Source of the DNA: Rhodothalassiaceae bacterium
Lineage (GTDB): Bacteria; Pseudomonadota; Alphaproteobacteria; Sphingomonadales; Rhodothalassiaceae
DNA length: 64,000 bases
NCBI GenBank assembly: GCA_026004935.1
Contig: BPKC01000001.1
Location: forward strand, 868,001-932,000
Direction: 5' to 3'
The position numbers were made by a program, and so were the translations under genes. The notes beneath the pieces were generated by a model, which saw nothing but the letters and a program-made list of their open reading frames with translations, did not search any database and was not told the origin of the DNA. Numbering within the stretch: position 1 is the first letter of the stretch; each line of letters starts with the position of its first letter. Shown one piece after another: positions 26,833 through 35,823 of the stretch.

Positions 26833-27703
26833 GCGGGGAGCCGCCCCTCTTGCGCGGGCGGTGGCGCCGTCCTGCTTCCTGCCGGCAAGCCGCTGCGCGA
26901 TCTCGTCCGCAAGCAGGGCGTTGCTCGCCCAGATCGGCCCGGGGATCATCCGGCCGTCTTCGAGCGGGATCGCCCGGCCGCCGCCCGCGCCGACGGCACC
27001 GCCCGCCTCCTCGACGAAGAGCAGACCGGGCGCCAGATCCCAGGGCGCCTTCGGCGTGAGGCTGACGAGCAGATCCGCCTCGCCCGCCGCCACCTGCAGC
27101 ATCCGCAGCACGAAGGAGTTGCGCTGGAGATGGGTGAGCTCGGGCCAGGGCCTGCGCCAGCCGCGCGGGTTCGCGAGCCGGCCGCGGTCGCCGAAGACGC
27201 GCGCGCCCGCAAGCCGGCCGCGGCCGCTCACGCGAAGCGGCGTGTCGTCGCGGAAGGCGCCCTTTGCGCGCTGCGCCCACCACAGCCGGCCGGCCGCGGG
27301 CTCCGCCACCGCGGCCAGCAGCGGCCGCCCGCTGCACGACCAGGGCGGCGGCCACGCACCAGTCGGGCCCGCCCGCGAGATAGGCGCGGGTGCCGTCTAT
27401 CGGATCGACGAGCCAGGTCGGCGCATCGCCACCGGCCGGGACATGCTCCGACTCCTCGGACCACCAGCCGTAGCCGGGCCGCGCCGCCCGCAGCCGCTCG
27501 GCGAGCAGCCGGTCGACGGCGAGATCCGCCTCGCTCACCGGCGTGCGGTTCGCCTTGCGCCAGGCCCGCGGGCCCGTCGCCTGAAGCTCTTCGGCAAGCC
27601 GCCCGCCGGCGGCCACCGCCTCCTTCAGCAGGGCGAGATCGGCGGCCGGGTCTGCGGGCAGGGCGGGCGACCCGGAAGGCCGGTCGGGGGCGCGGGCCGT
27701 CAT
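26818..27703 (-). pseudogene. Inositol-monophosphatase/CysQ-like phosphatase, one frameshift as read
   Basis: A Mg-dependent phosphatase of the IMPase superfamily, either inositol-1-phosphatase or 3'(2'),5'-bisphosphate nucleotidase. The 5' part shows WWSEESEHVPAG (Glu of the metal site) and TWLVDPIDGTRAYLAG (DPIDGT). At about 27332-27340 the frame shifts; dropping one base restores ALVVQGRPLLAAVAEPAAGR. The 3' part holds SLTPKAPWDLAPGLLFVEEA, the second metal motif WD-x-A. It begins four bases after the pmbA stop, and that pmbA-phosphatase pairing is common in alphaproteobacteria. Confidence 0.83.
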
Positions 27704-27707
27704 GTCC

Positions 27708-29114
27708 TCACGCCCCTTCGGCGCGGCCGGCGACCGTCATCTCCGGGATGAGCAGCGTCGGCGAGTCGATGCCGTAACGAAATTCCAGATCATCGGCCGG
27801 CACCAGGGTGCGGAACATGTCCTTCATGTGGCCCGCGATCGTGATCTCGTGCACGGGCCAGGCGATCTCGCCGTCCTCGAACCAGAAGCCGGCCGCCCCG
27901 CGGCTGTAGTCGCCGGTCACGAGATTGACGCCCTGGCCGATGAGCTCGGTGACGACAAGCCCGCGGCCGGCCTCGCGCATCAGCTCCGTCGGCGTGCGCG
28001 TGCCCGGCGCGAGATAGAAATTGGCCGGTGCGGGGCTCGGCGGCTCGGCGAGGCTGCGGCAGGCATGGCCCGTCGTCTGCCGCCCGAGCTCGCGGGACGT
28101 GGCCGAATCGAGCAGCCAGGTGAGCAGCCGGCCGCCGCGCACGATCTCGCGCCGGCGGGTCGCGACCCCTTCGGCATCGAAGGCGCGCGAGCGCAGCCCG
28201 CGCGGGCGCAGCGGATCGTCGATCACCGCGACATCGGGCGCGAACACCGGCTCGCCCAGCGCATCCTTGAGGAAGGATGTGCCGCGTGCGATCCGCTCGC
28301 CATTGATGGCGGCGGCGAGATGGCCGACGAGCGTGCGCGCGACCCGCGGCTCGAAGAGCACCGGATGCCGCCCCGTCGGCGCCGAGCGCGCGCCGAGCCG
28401 GGCGAGGGTGCGCCGGCGCGCGCGCGTGCCCACGACCTCCGGGCTTTCCAGATCGCCGAGATGGCGGCTCGCATGCGAGGCGTAATCGCGCACGCCCGCA
28501 TCCCCGGCCCCGGCCATGACGCTGGCCCAGAGCCCGTAGCTCGTGGATTCGCCGGCCGCGAAGAAGCCGTCGGTCGTGGCATGCCAGCGCCTTGCGCGCG
28601 CGGCGCTTGCGCCCGCCCCGCCCGAATTGGTGATCCGGGGATCGGCGCGCGCGGCCTCCTCCGCCGCTCGCGCCAGCTCTTCCAGCACCGACGGGCCGGG
28701 ATCGGCGCCGTCGGCGAGCGCGAGGCGCTCTTCGCCGGCCGAAGGATCGGCATGCAGAAGATCCGGCGGCGCCAGCCCGGCATGGGGATCGGGCGGGCTG
28801 ACCCGGGCCATGGCGACCGCCCGCGCGGCAAGCTCCCTCAGCGCCGCCATCCGCCGCGAGGCGGTCGAGACATGAGCCTGCCGGCCGTCGATGAAGACCC
28901 TGAGTCCGATCGCGAAGCTGTCGTCGCGCTCCAGCGATTCCAGACCGCCGAGGCGCACCCGCGCTTCCAGCGCGCGGCCCGCAACGAGCACCGCCTCCGC
29001 CGCATCCGCCCCGGCGCGCCGGGCCGCATCGAGCACCGCCTCGAGCAGAAGCGAGGCCTCGGCCTCGGCGATCGCGGCCGCATGCTGCGGGGGCGTGATG
29101 ATGCCGGGCTGCAT
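27708..29114 (-). CDS. pmbA: TldE/PmbA family metallopeptidase subunit
   Basis: A 468-residue PmbA (TldE). With TldD it forms a cytoplasmic protease that degrades unfolded peptides and matures some modified peptides. It has the N-terminal helical region AEASLLLEAVLDAARRAGAD, the central domain, and the conserved C-terminal blocks TTGHACRSLAEPPSPAPANF, ELIGQGVNLVTGDYSRGAAG and WPVHEITIAGHMKDMFRTLV. PmbA lacks the H-E-x3-D zinc site of TldD, as expected. The ATG at 29114 follows AGGA; an earlier in-frame start would add 25 poorly conserved residues. No tldD is in the window. Confidence 0.94.
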   Translation of the reverse strand: MQPGIITPPQHAAAIAEAEASLLLEAVLDAARRAGADAAEAVLVAGRALEARVRLGGLESLERDDSFAIGLRVFIDGRQAHVSTASRRMAALRELAARAVAMARVSPPDPHAGLAPPDLLHADPSAGEERLALADGADPGPSVLEELARAAEEAARADPRITNSGGAGASAARARRWHATTDGFFAAGESTSYGLWASVMAGAGDAGVRDYASHASRHLGDLESPEVVGTRARRRTLARLGARSAPTGRHPVLFEPRVARTLVGHLAAAINGERIARGTSFLKDALGEPVFAPDVAVIDDPLRPRGLRSRAFDAEGVATRRREIVRGGRLLTWLLDSATSRELGRQTTGHACRSLAEPPSPAPANFYLAPGTRTPTELMREAGRGLVVTELIGQGVNLVTGDYSRGAAGFWFEDGEIAWPVHEITIAGHMKDMFRTLVPADDLEFRYGIDSPTLLIPEMTVAGRAEGA

Positions 29115-29222
29115 GGCGTCCTGATTTCCTTCCTTGCCGCGCGCCGGCGCGGGCCGCCCTGATGTCGTCGCTCCTGCCGCAAAAGGCAAGTGGCGGCGCC
29201 GTGCCGGCCGGGATGGGTGCTC

Positions 29223-29699
29223 TCAGCCGATCGCCGCCAGGGTAGCCTTGAGCCGGGCGAGGCGGGCCGCAAGCCGCGCGATGGCAAGCTCCTCGCCGGG
29301 CAGGGCCCGGCCGGCCGCCTCGAGCTTGAGCTCGGCTTCGGTCAGCGCGACGGCAAGGCGGCTCGCCTGCGCGCGGCGGACCTCCGCGGCGGCCCAGTCC
29401 GGCCCATGGCCTTGCGCCTGCGCGCCCGTTGCCCCGGCGGCGGGTGCCGCGCGCTCAAGCGCCGCGATCTCGCGCTCCCACTCGTCGAGCCGGGCCGGCA
29501 GCGCGGCAAGAAAGGCCCGCGCCTCGTCCGCGCTCGCGAAGGCGAAGACGGGCTCGGGCGCGACCAACCGCATCGGCGGCGGCGCGGGCGGCGCGCTTGC
29601 CGGCGCCGGCCCCGCGAGCGGCGGCCATTGCCCGCCCGCGCACGCGGCCACCGCGAGCGGGAACACCAGGGCCGAAAATTTCCCCGGGCTGCGCGTCAC
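29223..29699 (-). CDS. Predicted lipoprotein with coiled-coil C-terminus
   Basis: A 158-residue protein with a lipoprotein signal: MTRSPGKFSALVFPLAVAAC, giving a lipobox LAVAAC with Cys20. A Pro/Ala-rich spacer (about 23-50) follows, then two helical, coiled-coil-like segments rich in Ala, Arg, Leu and Glu (DEARAFLAALPARLDEWERE and AVALTEAELKLEAAGRALPG). No family was recognised. It is upstream of pmbA on the same strand and may share its transcript. Confidence 0.68.
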   Translation of the reverse strand: MTRSPGKFSALVFPLAVAACAGGQWPPLAGPAPASAPPAPPPMRLVAPEPVFAFASADEARAFLAALPARLDEWEREIAALERAAPAAGATGAQAQGHGPDWAAAEVRRAQASRLAVALTEAELKLEAAGRALPGEELAIARLAARLARLKATLAAIG

Positions 29700-29764
29700 G
29701 CGAGGTCTCCCTTGCCGTCCGGCATCCGCGCCAGGCGCGGGATGCCCGCGCCGGTGAAAGGGGC

Positions 29765-29793
29765 TTGATCCCCGGCCGCCCCCCTACTATGTT
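29765..29793 (+). promoter_or_regulatory. Promoter of tRNA-Arg
   Basis: TTGATC (29765-29770) and TATGTT (29788-29793) are spaced by 17 bases and followed by a C/G-only discriminator, CCGCGCGCG. The same -10 and discriminator, at the same spacing, precede the tRNA-Ala gene. A G+C-rich discriminator is typical of stable-RNA promoters under stringent control. Confidence 0.6.
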
Positions 29794-29839
29794 CCGCGCG
29801 CGTCCGGCAACCGTGCCAGCCAGGCCGCCGGATGCCTGC

Positions 29840-29916
29840 GCGCTCGTAGCTCAGCTGGATAGAGCACCAGACTACGAATCTGGGGGTCGGGGGTTCGAAT
29901 CCTCCCGAGCGCGCCA
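29840..29916 (+). tRNA. tRNA-Arg (anticodon ACG)
   Basis: A 77-nt cloverleaf with encoded CCA. The acceptor GCGCTCG (29840-29846) pairs with CGAGCGC (29906-29912), discriminator G, CCA at 29914-29916. The anticodon stem CCAGA/TCTGG encloses CTACGAA, giving anticodon ACG, which is normally edited to ICG and reads CGU, CGC and CGA. The T arm contains GGTTCGAAT. Followed by a pyrimidine-rich stretch. Confidence 0.97.
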
Positions 29917-30037
29917 TTTCCCTCCTTTCTTCCTCCTCCTGCAGGACGCGCGGGCGGGCGGGCGCGCAGGCCGGGTGCGCATCGTCGCGTGCGGGCCGAT
30001 CTGCTGCGGCCCGGGGTGTCCCCGGCGCGGCGGGGGC

Positions 30038-30066
30038 TTGTCAGCCGCAGGCGGGATGACTATGTT
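30038..30066 (+). promoter_or_regulatory. Promoter of tRNA-Ala
   Basis: TTGTCA (30038-30043) and TATGTT (30061-30066) are spaced by 17 bases. The 17-nt string ACTATGTTCCGCGCGCG at 30059-30075 is identical to 29786-29802 upstream of tRNA-Arg, so the two tRNA genes carry matching promoters. Confidence 0.6.
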
Positions 30067-30120
30067 CCGCGCGCGATTCGCCGAGGGCCGGGTTCACGGC
30101 TTTTGGCGGATGCGACCCGC

Positions 30121-30196
30121 GGGGCCGTAGCTCAGTTGGGAGAGCGCAGCAATCGCACTGCTGAGGTCAGGGGTTCGATTCCCCTCGGCTCCACCA
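30121..30196 (+). tRNA. tRNA-Ala (anticodon CGC)
   Basis: A 76-nt cloverleaf with encoded CCA. The acceptor GGGGCCG (30121-30127) pairs with CGGCTCC (30186-30192), including one G-U pair; discriminator A, CCA at 30194-30196. The anticodon stem CAGCA/TGCTG encloses ATCGCAC, giving anticodon CGC, which reads GCG, a common codon in this genome. The 263 bases to the next gene hold nothing I could support. Confidence 0.97.
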
Positions 30197-30459
30197 ACCC
30201 TCCTCGATTTGATGCTGATCCCTTCACCGCCCGGGTGATGCGCAGCCCGGGGCAGGGTGTCGCCTGCCGGTAACCGATGTACTTGGCCGCCGGGACCGGC
30301 GCGCCGGAGGCGGGACCCGTCACCGGGAGCAGGCGGCCTCCGCCTCGTGCCGATGTGATGAGGGCCTTCGCGGCATCGGGTGCGGCCTTTCTCGCGCTTT
30401 TGGGCGATGGGGCGTCCCAGCGGTCCGGCTTTTCCCGGCCATGGCCGCAGGACGGCGGC

Positions 30460-32635
30460 TCAAGGTGATCTGATCGCCACGGGTGCCACGAAGACGACCG
30501 GCTTGAGCTGCGCGGCGCGGGCTCTGGTGACCTCCATTTCCTCCGCCTCGAGGGAATCCAGCAGACCGCTGTGCATGATCGTCCGGAAGGATTTGCGCTC
30601 GCCCGGGGCAAGCTCCGCCTCGCAATACGTGTCGCCCGCCGCAAGGACATCGCCATCGGGATCCAGCAGTCCGAGGAAGCAGAGCCCGCTCGTGAGCTGC
30701 TCGGCGGTCGCGTTCACGAGGTCGAAGCTGACGTAGATGTAGACGCCATAGCCCCAGGAAAACCGGGTCTGGAGATTTTCGACGCGCGGCACCGCCGTCC
30801 ACTTCTGCGCGATGCGGGCCTTCCAGCGCATGCCGTAACGCAGATCGCCTTCCGCCGGCAGCTTCCTGTCCATGGAAAAGCTTATGGGGATCCTGGCTCC
30901 GGGCGGGGCTACGATCGGATTGATCCCGGGGATCGAGGAGACCGCCATGGAACGGCCGACCGGCACGTCCCCCTTGAGAAACATCAGCTCCAGGTGGATG
31001 TCGGTCAGCGCGGTCGAGCCGCGATTCTCGAGGATGGCATACGCGAACTGGCCGTCGCGTGAAAGCCCGGAAAGCCGGAGATCGCGATCCCCGCCGCCCG
31101 CCTCCTTTTTCGCTTCGGCCGTCTTGGCGCAGGCATCGCGCGCCTCTTCGAGCGCCTGCCGGATGCAGGCGTCCGCCCTGGCGCGGGCTTGCGCGATCTG
31201 CGCCTCGAGCGCCCGGTATCTGGCGTAACCTTCGCGCCAGCGGTCCGCGAGGTAGCGTCTCTTGTCCGCGTTGTCGGAGCCCTCGTCGTAGAGATCGACG
31301 AGTTCATTGAGCTTGCGGGCGAGGGTGGCGCGCTCGACCTCGAGGCTGCTCTCGTCGATTTCTGCGCATTTTTCCGCAACGCGCCGGCGCATGGCATCGT
31401 CGACGCACCGGTCGCCCGCCGCGGGAAGGGTGCGGCGGCCGGAGCCGGTGACGATCCGGTCCGGCAGGCGGCTCATGGCGATGGCGGGAGGCGTCCGCGG
31501 CTCTTCGCCGGTGCCGGCCTTCCGCCCGGCGTCTTCCGCCGCATCAGCCGGTTTCTCCAGCTCCGCGAGTTGCCGGGCGAAGAGATCCTGCGTCCGCACG
31601 CAGGCGTTCGCTTCCAGACAGCTGCGATACATCGTCATCAGGCTGTTGTAGCGTGCGAGAGGGTTCCCGGTGGCGGGAGCCGGCACCGGCACGTCGGGCG
31701 GGGACGGGACCGTGCGCATGTGCTCGGCCTGCGCGTTGAGCGCCGCCGCAAGATCGCGGCAGGGGGGGGCATGCGTCCGGCACCGTCATGAGCGGGTAGC
31801 CGGCGCGCGATGCGATGAGCGTATAGGTGCGCGGGTTGATGTCGGAGATCGCCTCCGGTATCCCTGCGCGGTCGATTGCGGTCTCGAATGCCGTCATGCG
31901 GTCGGGCCCGGGCGAGGCGGAATCGGGGACGCGCGCGTTCAGGTTCTGCCGATACAGCCGCATGACGTTTTCAGCCCAGGCCACGACCGCCTTCTTCGCC
32001 CGGGCCAGTTCGGCCGGCGTGTAGCAGAACAGATCCAGTTTTTCGGTGCTCCCCGGAGCCGGCACGAGCACGCGGGTCCCCGCCGCCTTCAACTGCGACG
32101 GCCGCGACCAGAACTCGGCGGGATCGAGATCGCGGCTGAGGAGAATGCCTTTGACGCCCGCGTAATAGGAGGCGACCCGGCCGTATTTCTGCCAGACCTT
32201 CGCTGGTCCATGCGGGTCCTGTGCCAGCGCTTCGGCTTCAGCCCGGGCCCGCCGCGTCAGTTCCGCGAACATCTCGTCCTTGTCGGGGTCCCAGGCCCCC
32301 TCCGGCAGGAAGGAATGGGCGGGGCCCGGTTGCAGCGGTTCGTCGGCCTTGGCGAAGGCCTCCCATGTCTGGGCTTCCATCGCCGCCACGAACAGAATGT
32401 CGAGACGCCCGCGGATGCATGTGCCGAGCGCCTCGGTATGGAAGCGGGCCACGGTCTGGGTGCGGGAGAGGTGGACCGCCCATTCCGCCTTTTCCGGCGT
32501 GACGGTGACATCCACTGCCCCCTGCGCCGCAACGCGCCCCGGGGTGGCGGTCACGAAGACGAGGATCGGAAGCAGGAGCGCGGAAGGAAAGCGAAATCGC
32601 CGCCCCTCCGGGCGGAAATGCGGGCCCGCGCGCAT
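30460..32635 (-). pseudogene. Large exported protein of unknown function, frameshifted in a C8 tract
   Basis: From the ATG at 32635 (GGGGGAGGG site) a signal peptide (PSALLLPILVFVTATPGRVA) leads into a soluble region of some 290 residues. The coding strand then has eight C (31762-31769 on the plus strand). Read with seven C, TVPDACPPCRDLAAALNAQA joins to EHMRTVPSPPDVPVPAPATG, and the protein continues to about 724 residues. The second half has Cys-rich helices, a coiled coil (ARYRALEAQIAQARARADAC), and two C-terminal beta domains resembling FxLYD repeats (LRLSGLSRDGQFAYAILENR; LAPGERKSFRTIM). I do not recognise the family. The tract could be a slippage switch or an assembly error. Confidence 0.6.
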
Positions 32636-32781
32636 GATGAACCCTCCCCCTGTTGCCGGACCGGGATGCGCACATCGGCCCGCAATGGGGCCCGGAGCGC
32701 AGCCCATCGCCTGACCGTCATGCCACGGTCGGGCGACGGATGCGGTCAAGCGGACCCGCCGGGTGATCCCGAAGGCGGACG

Positions 32782-34026
32782 TCACGCAGGGCTGCGGACC
32801 GCATCCTTGAGGGTGACGGCCGGATCGCCGGCGCGGGCGGGATCAAGGCGCAAGCCCGATGCGATCAGCTTCTTCGCCTGCATGAAGTCGCGCGCGGTGA
32901 CGATGCTGTCGAGGGCGAGCAGCCTGTCGTCCGCGTCGAGATGCAGGACGGAGAAGGCGCCGTCCTCCGGCCGGCCGCGCAGGATCCGCCGCACCGCGCC
33001 CGCCGCCAGCCCCACGCTCTGCAGCCGCACGCCGAACTGCTCCGTCCAGAACCAGGGCACGGGGTCGTAGGCCGCCTCCCCGTCGCCGGCGATGACGCGG
33101 GCGGCGACCTCGGCGCTCTCGGTCGCGTTCTGGATGGACTCGAGGCGGAGCGAGCCCCAGCGGCTGGTCTTGAGCCGCGCGACGTCGCCCACGGCCAGAA
33201 CGTCCGGAGCATCGGTCCGCAGCCGCGCGTCCACCGGCACGCCGTCGTCCGCCGCGATGCCGGCCTGCCGGGCCAGATCGTCCGCCGGCTCGGCGCCGAT
33301 GCCGACGAGGGCGAGCTCAGCCTCGAGCCGCGTGCCGTCGCCGAGCTCCGCCGCAACGCCGCGCGCATCACAGACAACACGGACGAGCCGGGCGCCCAGG
33401 TGGATCGTCACGCCGGCCTCGGCATGGCGGCGGGCGAAGAAATCGCTGGCGGGCGGGCTGGCAAGACGGGGCATCAGCATGTCCGCCGCCTCGATCACGG
33501 TGACGGCAAGCCCCAGCTCGCGCGCGGCAGACGCGACCTCGAGCCCGATGTAGCCGCCGCCGATCACCAGCAGGCTGCCGGCCTCGGCGAGCCGGGTCTT
33601 CAGCCGCCGGGCGTCCGCAAGGGTGCGCAGGTCGAGCAGCCGCTCGGCGCCGCCGTGCTCCAGCGCAACCAGCTCCTCAGGCAGGCGCCTGGGCCTGGCG
33701 CCGGTGGCGAGCACGAGCGTGCCATAGGTGATCTCCTCGCCGTCGGCGAGCCGGATGCGATGCGCCGCCGGCGCGATCGCCACGACGGTCCGGCCGAGAA
33801 TGAGGTCGATCCCTCGCTCCGCATAGAAACCGGCCGGGCGCAGTGCGAGCCGCTCCTCGGCCAGCGCGCCCTTGAGGAAGGCCTTCGAGAGCGGCGGACG
33901 GTCGTAGGGCGGGACCTCCTCGGCGCCGATGAGCAGGACGGGGCGCGTCGAGCCGAGCCGGCGCAAGGCGGCGGCGCAGTGAAACCCCGCATGTCCCGCC
34001 CCGACGATCACGACTCGCTCGTCCAT
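32782..34026 (-). CDS. FAD-dependent ferredoxin/rhodocoxin reductase-type oxidoreductase
   Basis: A 414-residue flavoprotein of the BphA4/rhodocoxin/putidaredoxin reductase group, which passes electrons from NAD(P)H to a small ferredoxin. It has the FAD Rossmann motif RVVIVGAGHAGFHCAAALRR, PPYDRPPLSKAFLKG (FAD-contacting, very conserved), the NAD(P) motif GSLLVIGGGYIGLEVASAAR, and APDVLAVGDVARLKTSRWGS. A C-terminal reductase domain follows. The ATG at 34026 has a GGGAGGGG site. No ferredoxin or P450 is adjacent, so its partner is elsewhere. It is divergent from a cytochrome c gene. Confidence 0.92.
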   Translation of the reverse strand: MDERVVIVGAGHAGFHCAAALRRLGSTRPVLLIGAEEVPPYDRPPLSKAFLKGALAEERLALRPAGFYAERGIDLILGRTVVAIAPAAHRIRLADGEEITYGTLVLATGARPRRLPEELVALEHGGAERLLDLRTLADARRLKTRLAEAGSLLVIGGGYIGLEVASAARELGLAVTVIEAADMLMPRLASPPASDFFARRHAEAGVTIHLGARLVRVVCDARGVAAELGDGTRLEAELALVGIGAEPADDLARQAGIAADDGVPVDARLRTDAPDVLAVGDVARLKTSRWGSLRLESIQNATESAEVAARVIAGDGEAAYDPVPWFWTEQFGVRLQSVGLAAGAVRRILRGRPEDGAFSVLHLDADDRLLALDSIVTARDFMQAKKLIASGLRLDPARAGDPAVTLKDAVRSPA

Positions 34027-34245
34027 TACGATGACCCCTCCCGTCTGCCGCCGTCCGGGTGCGCATTCCGCATTGCCGGCGGCCGGCACCGGCTCACGGG
34101 CTCGTTAGCGGCAAGGCCGGCTCAGCGCAATCATCTTGCGCAGGCGGCGCAAGGCTCCGGGCGCCCTTGTCAGACGCGGGCCGTGCCCGTAAGCAACGGG
34201 GGCGGCCGGGAATGGGCGGGGCAAGACAAGATGGGATGCACGGCG

Positions 34246-34635
34246 ATGACGAGGACGGTTCTTTTCGGCGCGCTCGGTTTCATGCTGATGGCCTCGGCGG
34301 CGGTCGCGGACGACGGGTCCGCGGGTGATCCGGCAAAGGGCGCGAAGATCTTCCGCATGTGCGTCGCCTGCCACACGATCGAGAAGGGCGCGCCGAACCG
34401 CATCGGCCCGAACCTGCACGGCGTCGTGGGGCGCCCGATCGCGAGCGTGCCCGGCTTCAACTACTCGCCCGCCCTCAAGAAGATCGAAGGCGTGTGGGAC
34501 GAGGAGAAGCTGGAAGCCTGGCTTGCGAATCCGCGCCAGTTCGCCCCCGGCAACCGCATGGCCTTCGCGGGCGTGCGCCGGCCCGAGGACCGCAAGGACC
34601 TCATCGCCTACCTGAAATCCATGAGCGAGGACTGA
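34246..34635 (+). CDS. Class I c-type cytochrome (cytochrome c2-like)
   Basis: A 129-residue exported electron carrier: signal peptide about 1-21 (MTRTVLFGALGFMLMASAAV), heme site FRMCVACHTIEK (C-x2-C-H), then RIGPNLHGVVGRPI, FNYSPALKKI, and the axial Met in APGNRMAFAGVRRPEDRKDL. It matches mitochondrial-like cytochrome c2/c552 of alphaproteobacteria. An in-frame ATG at 34231 would add five residues; neither start has a strong ribosome site. Confidence 0.93.
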   Translation: MTRTVLFGALGFMLMASAAVADDGSAGDPAKGAKIFRMCVACHTIEKGAPNRIGPNLHGVVGRPIASVPGFNYSPALKKIEGVWDEEKLEAWLANPRQFAPGNRMAFAGVRRPEDRKDLIAYLKSMSED

Positions 34636-34842
34636 GCGCCACCGGCGCCGATCCCCGCTCCCGGATCCCTGCTGCGATCGGTGCCTGCGGGCGCCACGGT
34701 GGCGGCTGCCCGTCCGGCCCGCCGTTCATCTCGTGTTGAGCGGCGGTTCAGGACGCGTTCAGCCAGAGGCCGGCAGATTCAGCCGTGACGGCCGGGCGGC
34801 CCGGCTGCGGCCGCCGGGAATCGCAGAGGAAAGGAGCAGGCG

Positions 34843-35343
34843 ATGGCTGAACGCAGGATGCACCGTGCGCCCCTCGTCCTTGCCGCGGCCGCGCTCATGG
34901 GCGCGGCGGCTGCGCGCCCGGCGGATGCCGGCGGGGCGGTTGGCTTCGGCTACGGCTATCACGGGCCGGGTGCCCATGTCGGCGCCCATGTGGGCTACCA
35001 TCATCGCCACCACCACCACCACCATGGCCGGTTCCATTATCGCCACCATCACCATGGGCATGGTGCGGCCTACACCCTGCTCGGGGTCGGTCTGGGCCTC
35101 ATCGCCTACGACATCGCCCGCAAGAGCGCACGAGCGGAGCGGATCGCCGAGCGGGAAGTGCGCTACCTGTCGCCTCCCCCGCCCGTGCCCCCTTCCGACC
35201 GGGATGGCGGCTGCCTGCAGATCCGCGAATATCAGACGACGATCACCGTCGGCGGTGAAGAGAAGGAGGCCTACGGGGACGCCTGCCTCATGCCCGACGG
35301 GTCCTGGCGGCTCGGCGCGCCGAAGCTCGTGCCGGAGCCGTGA
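34843..35343 (+). CDS. Exported His-rich protein of unknown function
   Basis: A 166-residue protein with a signal peptide (about 1-29, LVLAAAALMGAAAARPADAG), a Gly/His/Tyr-rich region (30-75) with runs of up to six His (YHHRHHHHHHGRFHY, then RHHHHGHG), one hydrophobic helix (AAYTLLGVGLGLIAYDIA), and a C-terminal domain with two cysteines (GGCLQIREYQTTITVGGEEK and AYGDACLMPDGSW). The C-terminal part resembles the small surface-antigen/glycine-zipper-like periplasmic proteins. The His cluster suggests metal binding or storage. AAAGGAG precedes the ATG. The role is not known. Confidence 0.75.
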   Translation: MAERRMHRAPLVLAAAALMGAAAARPADAGGAVGFGYGYHGPGAHVGAHVGYHHRHHHHHHGRFHYRHHHHGHGAAYTLLGVGLGLIAYDIARKSARAERIAEREVRYLSPPPPVPPSDRDGGCLQIREYQTTITVGGEEKEAYGDACLMPDGSWRLGAPKLVPEP

Positions 35344-35484
35344 CTGGTCGCCGGTGATCGGTGGCCGGTCAGGGCGCCGGTCTCGCGCGCCCGGTTTCTG
35401 AACGCGCGCATCCGGCGCAGCGGGCGGTCCAATCCTTGACCCGCCACGCGCGCCGGCGCGACCGACGGCTCCAGACGGTTTCCT

Positions 35485-35753
35485 CGTCACCCGCCGGCTC
35501 GAGCGGCGGGTCCGTGTCTTTCGTCCTCATCCGCCGCCGCCAACCCCTGATCGTCATCCGCCGACCTGATCGATGGATCAAGCAGAAGATGTGGCCAACC
35601 GCCGGCGCCGGCGATGTCTCCACCGCCCGATGGGTTCGCCGTTCAAGCCGGCGAACGACGCGTTTGAGAAGCTGTTGCTCCTGGGCGCTCACTCACCCTC
35701 GTCAGCGGCCGGCTCCCCTTCCACGTCACCCGCCGGCTCGAGCGGCGGGTCCA
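35485..35753. repeat. Palindromic element cluster 1 (degenerate)
   Basis: The gap 35344-35823 between convergent genes holds two single type-A palindromes (35485-35514 and 35724-35753, CTCGAG-type centre) and one worn doublet at 35552-35660. The doublet pairs a decayed A copy at its left end with a type-B copy (TTCGCCGTTCAAGCCGGCGA) at its right. Overall length is 109, the same as intact elements elsewhere. Orientation matches cluster 2. No gene was seen in the gap. Confidence 0.75.
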
Positions 35754-35823
35754 GCGGCTACGCAGGCGCTTTCGCGCCGGGGGACCGTTGCGGGCGGCGA
35801 TTCCGGCGGCCGCGCCCGCGGGC

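Noticed and set aside
27308-27345. Programmed +1 frameshifting in the IMPase or hemH genes
   Set aside because: No slippery codon, internal ribosome site or stop-codon context recurs; six shifts in one ferrochelatase gene cannot be a programmed mechanism.
29917-30120. Small gene between the two tRNAs
   Set aside because: Open frames here lack a ribosome site and overlap the tRNA-Ala promoter; composition is non-coding.
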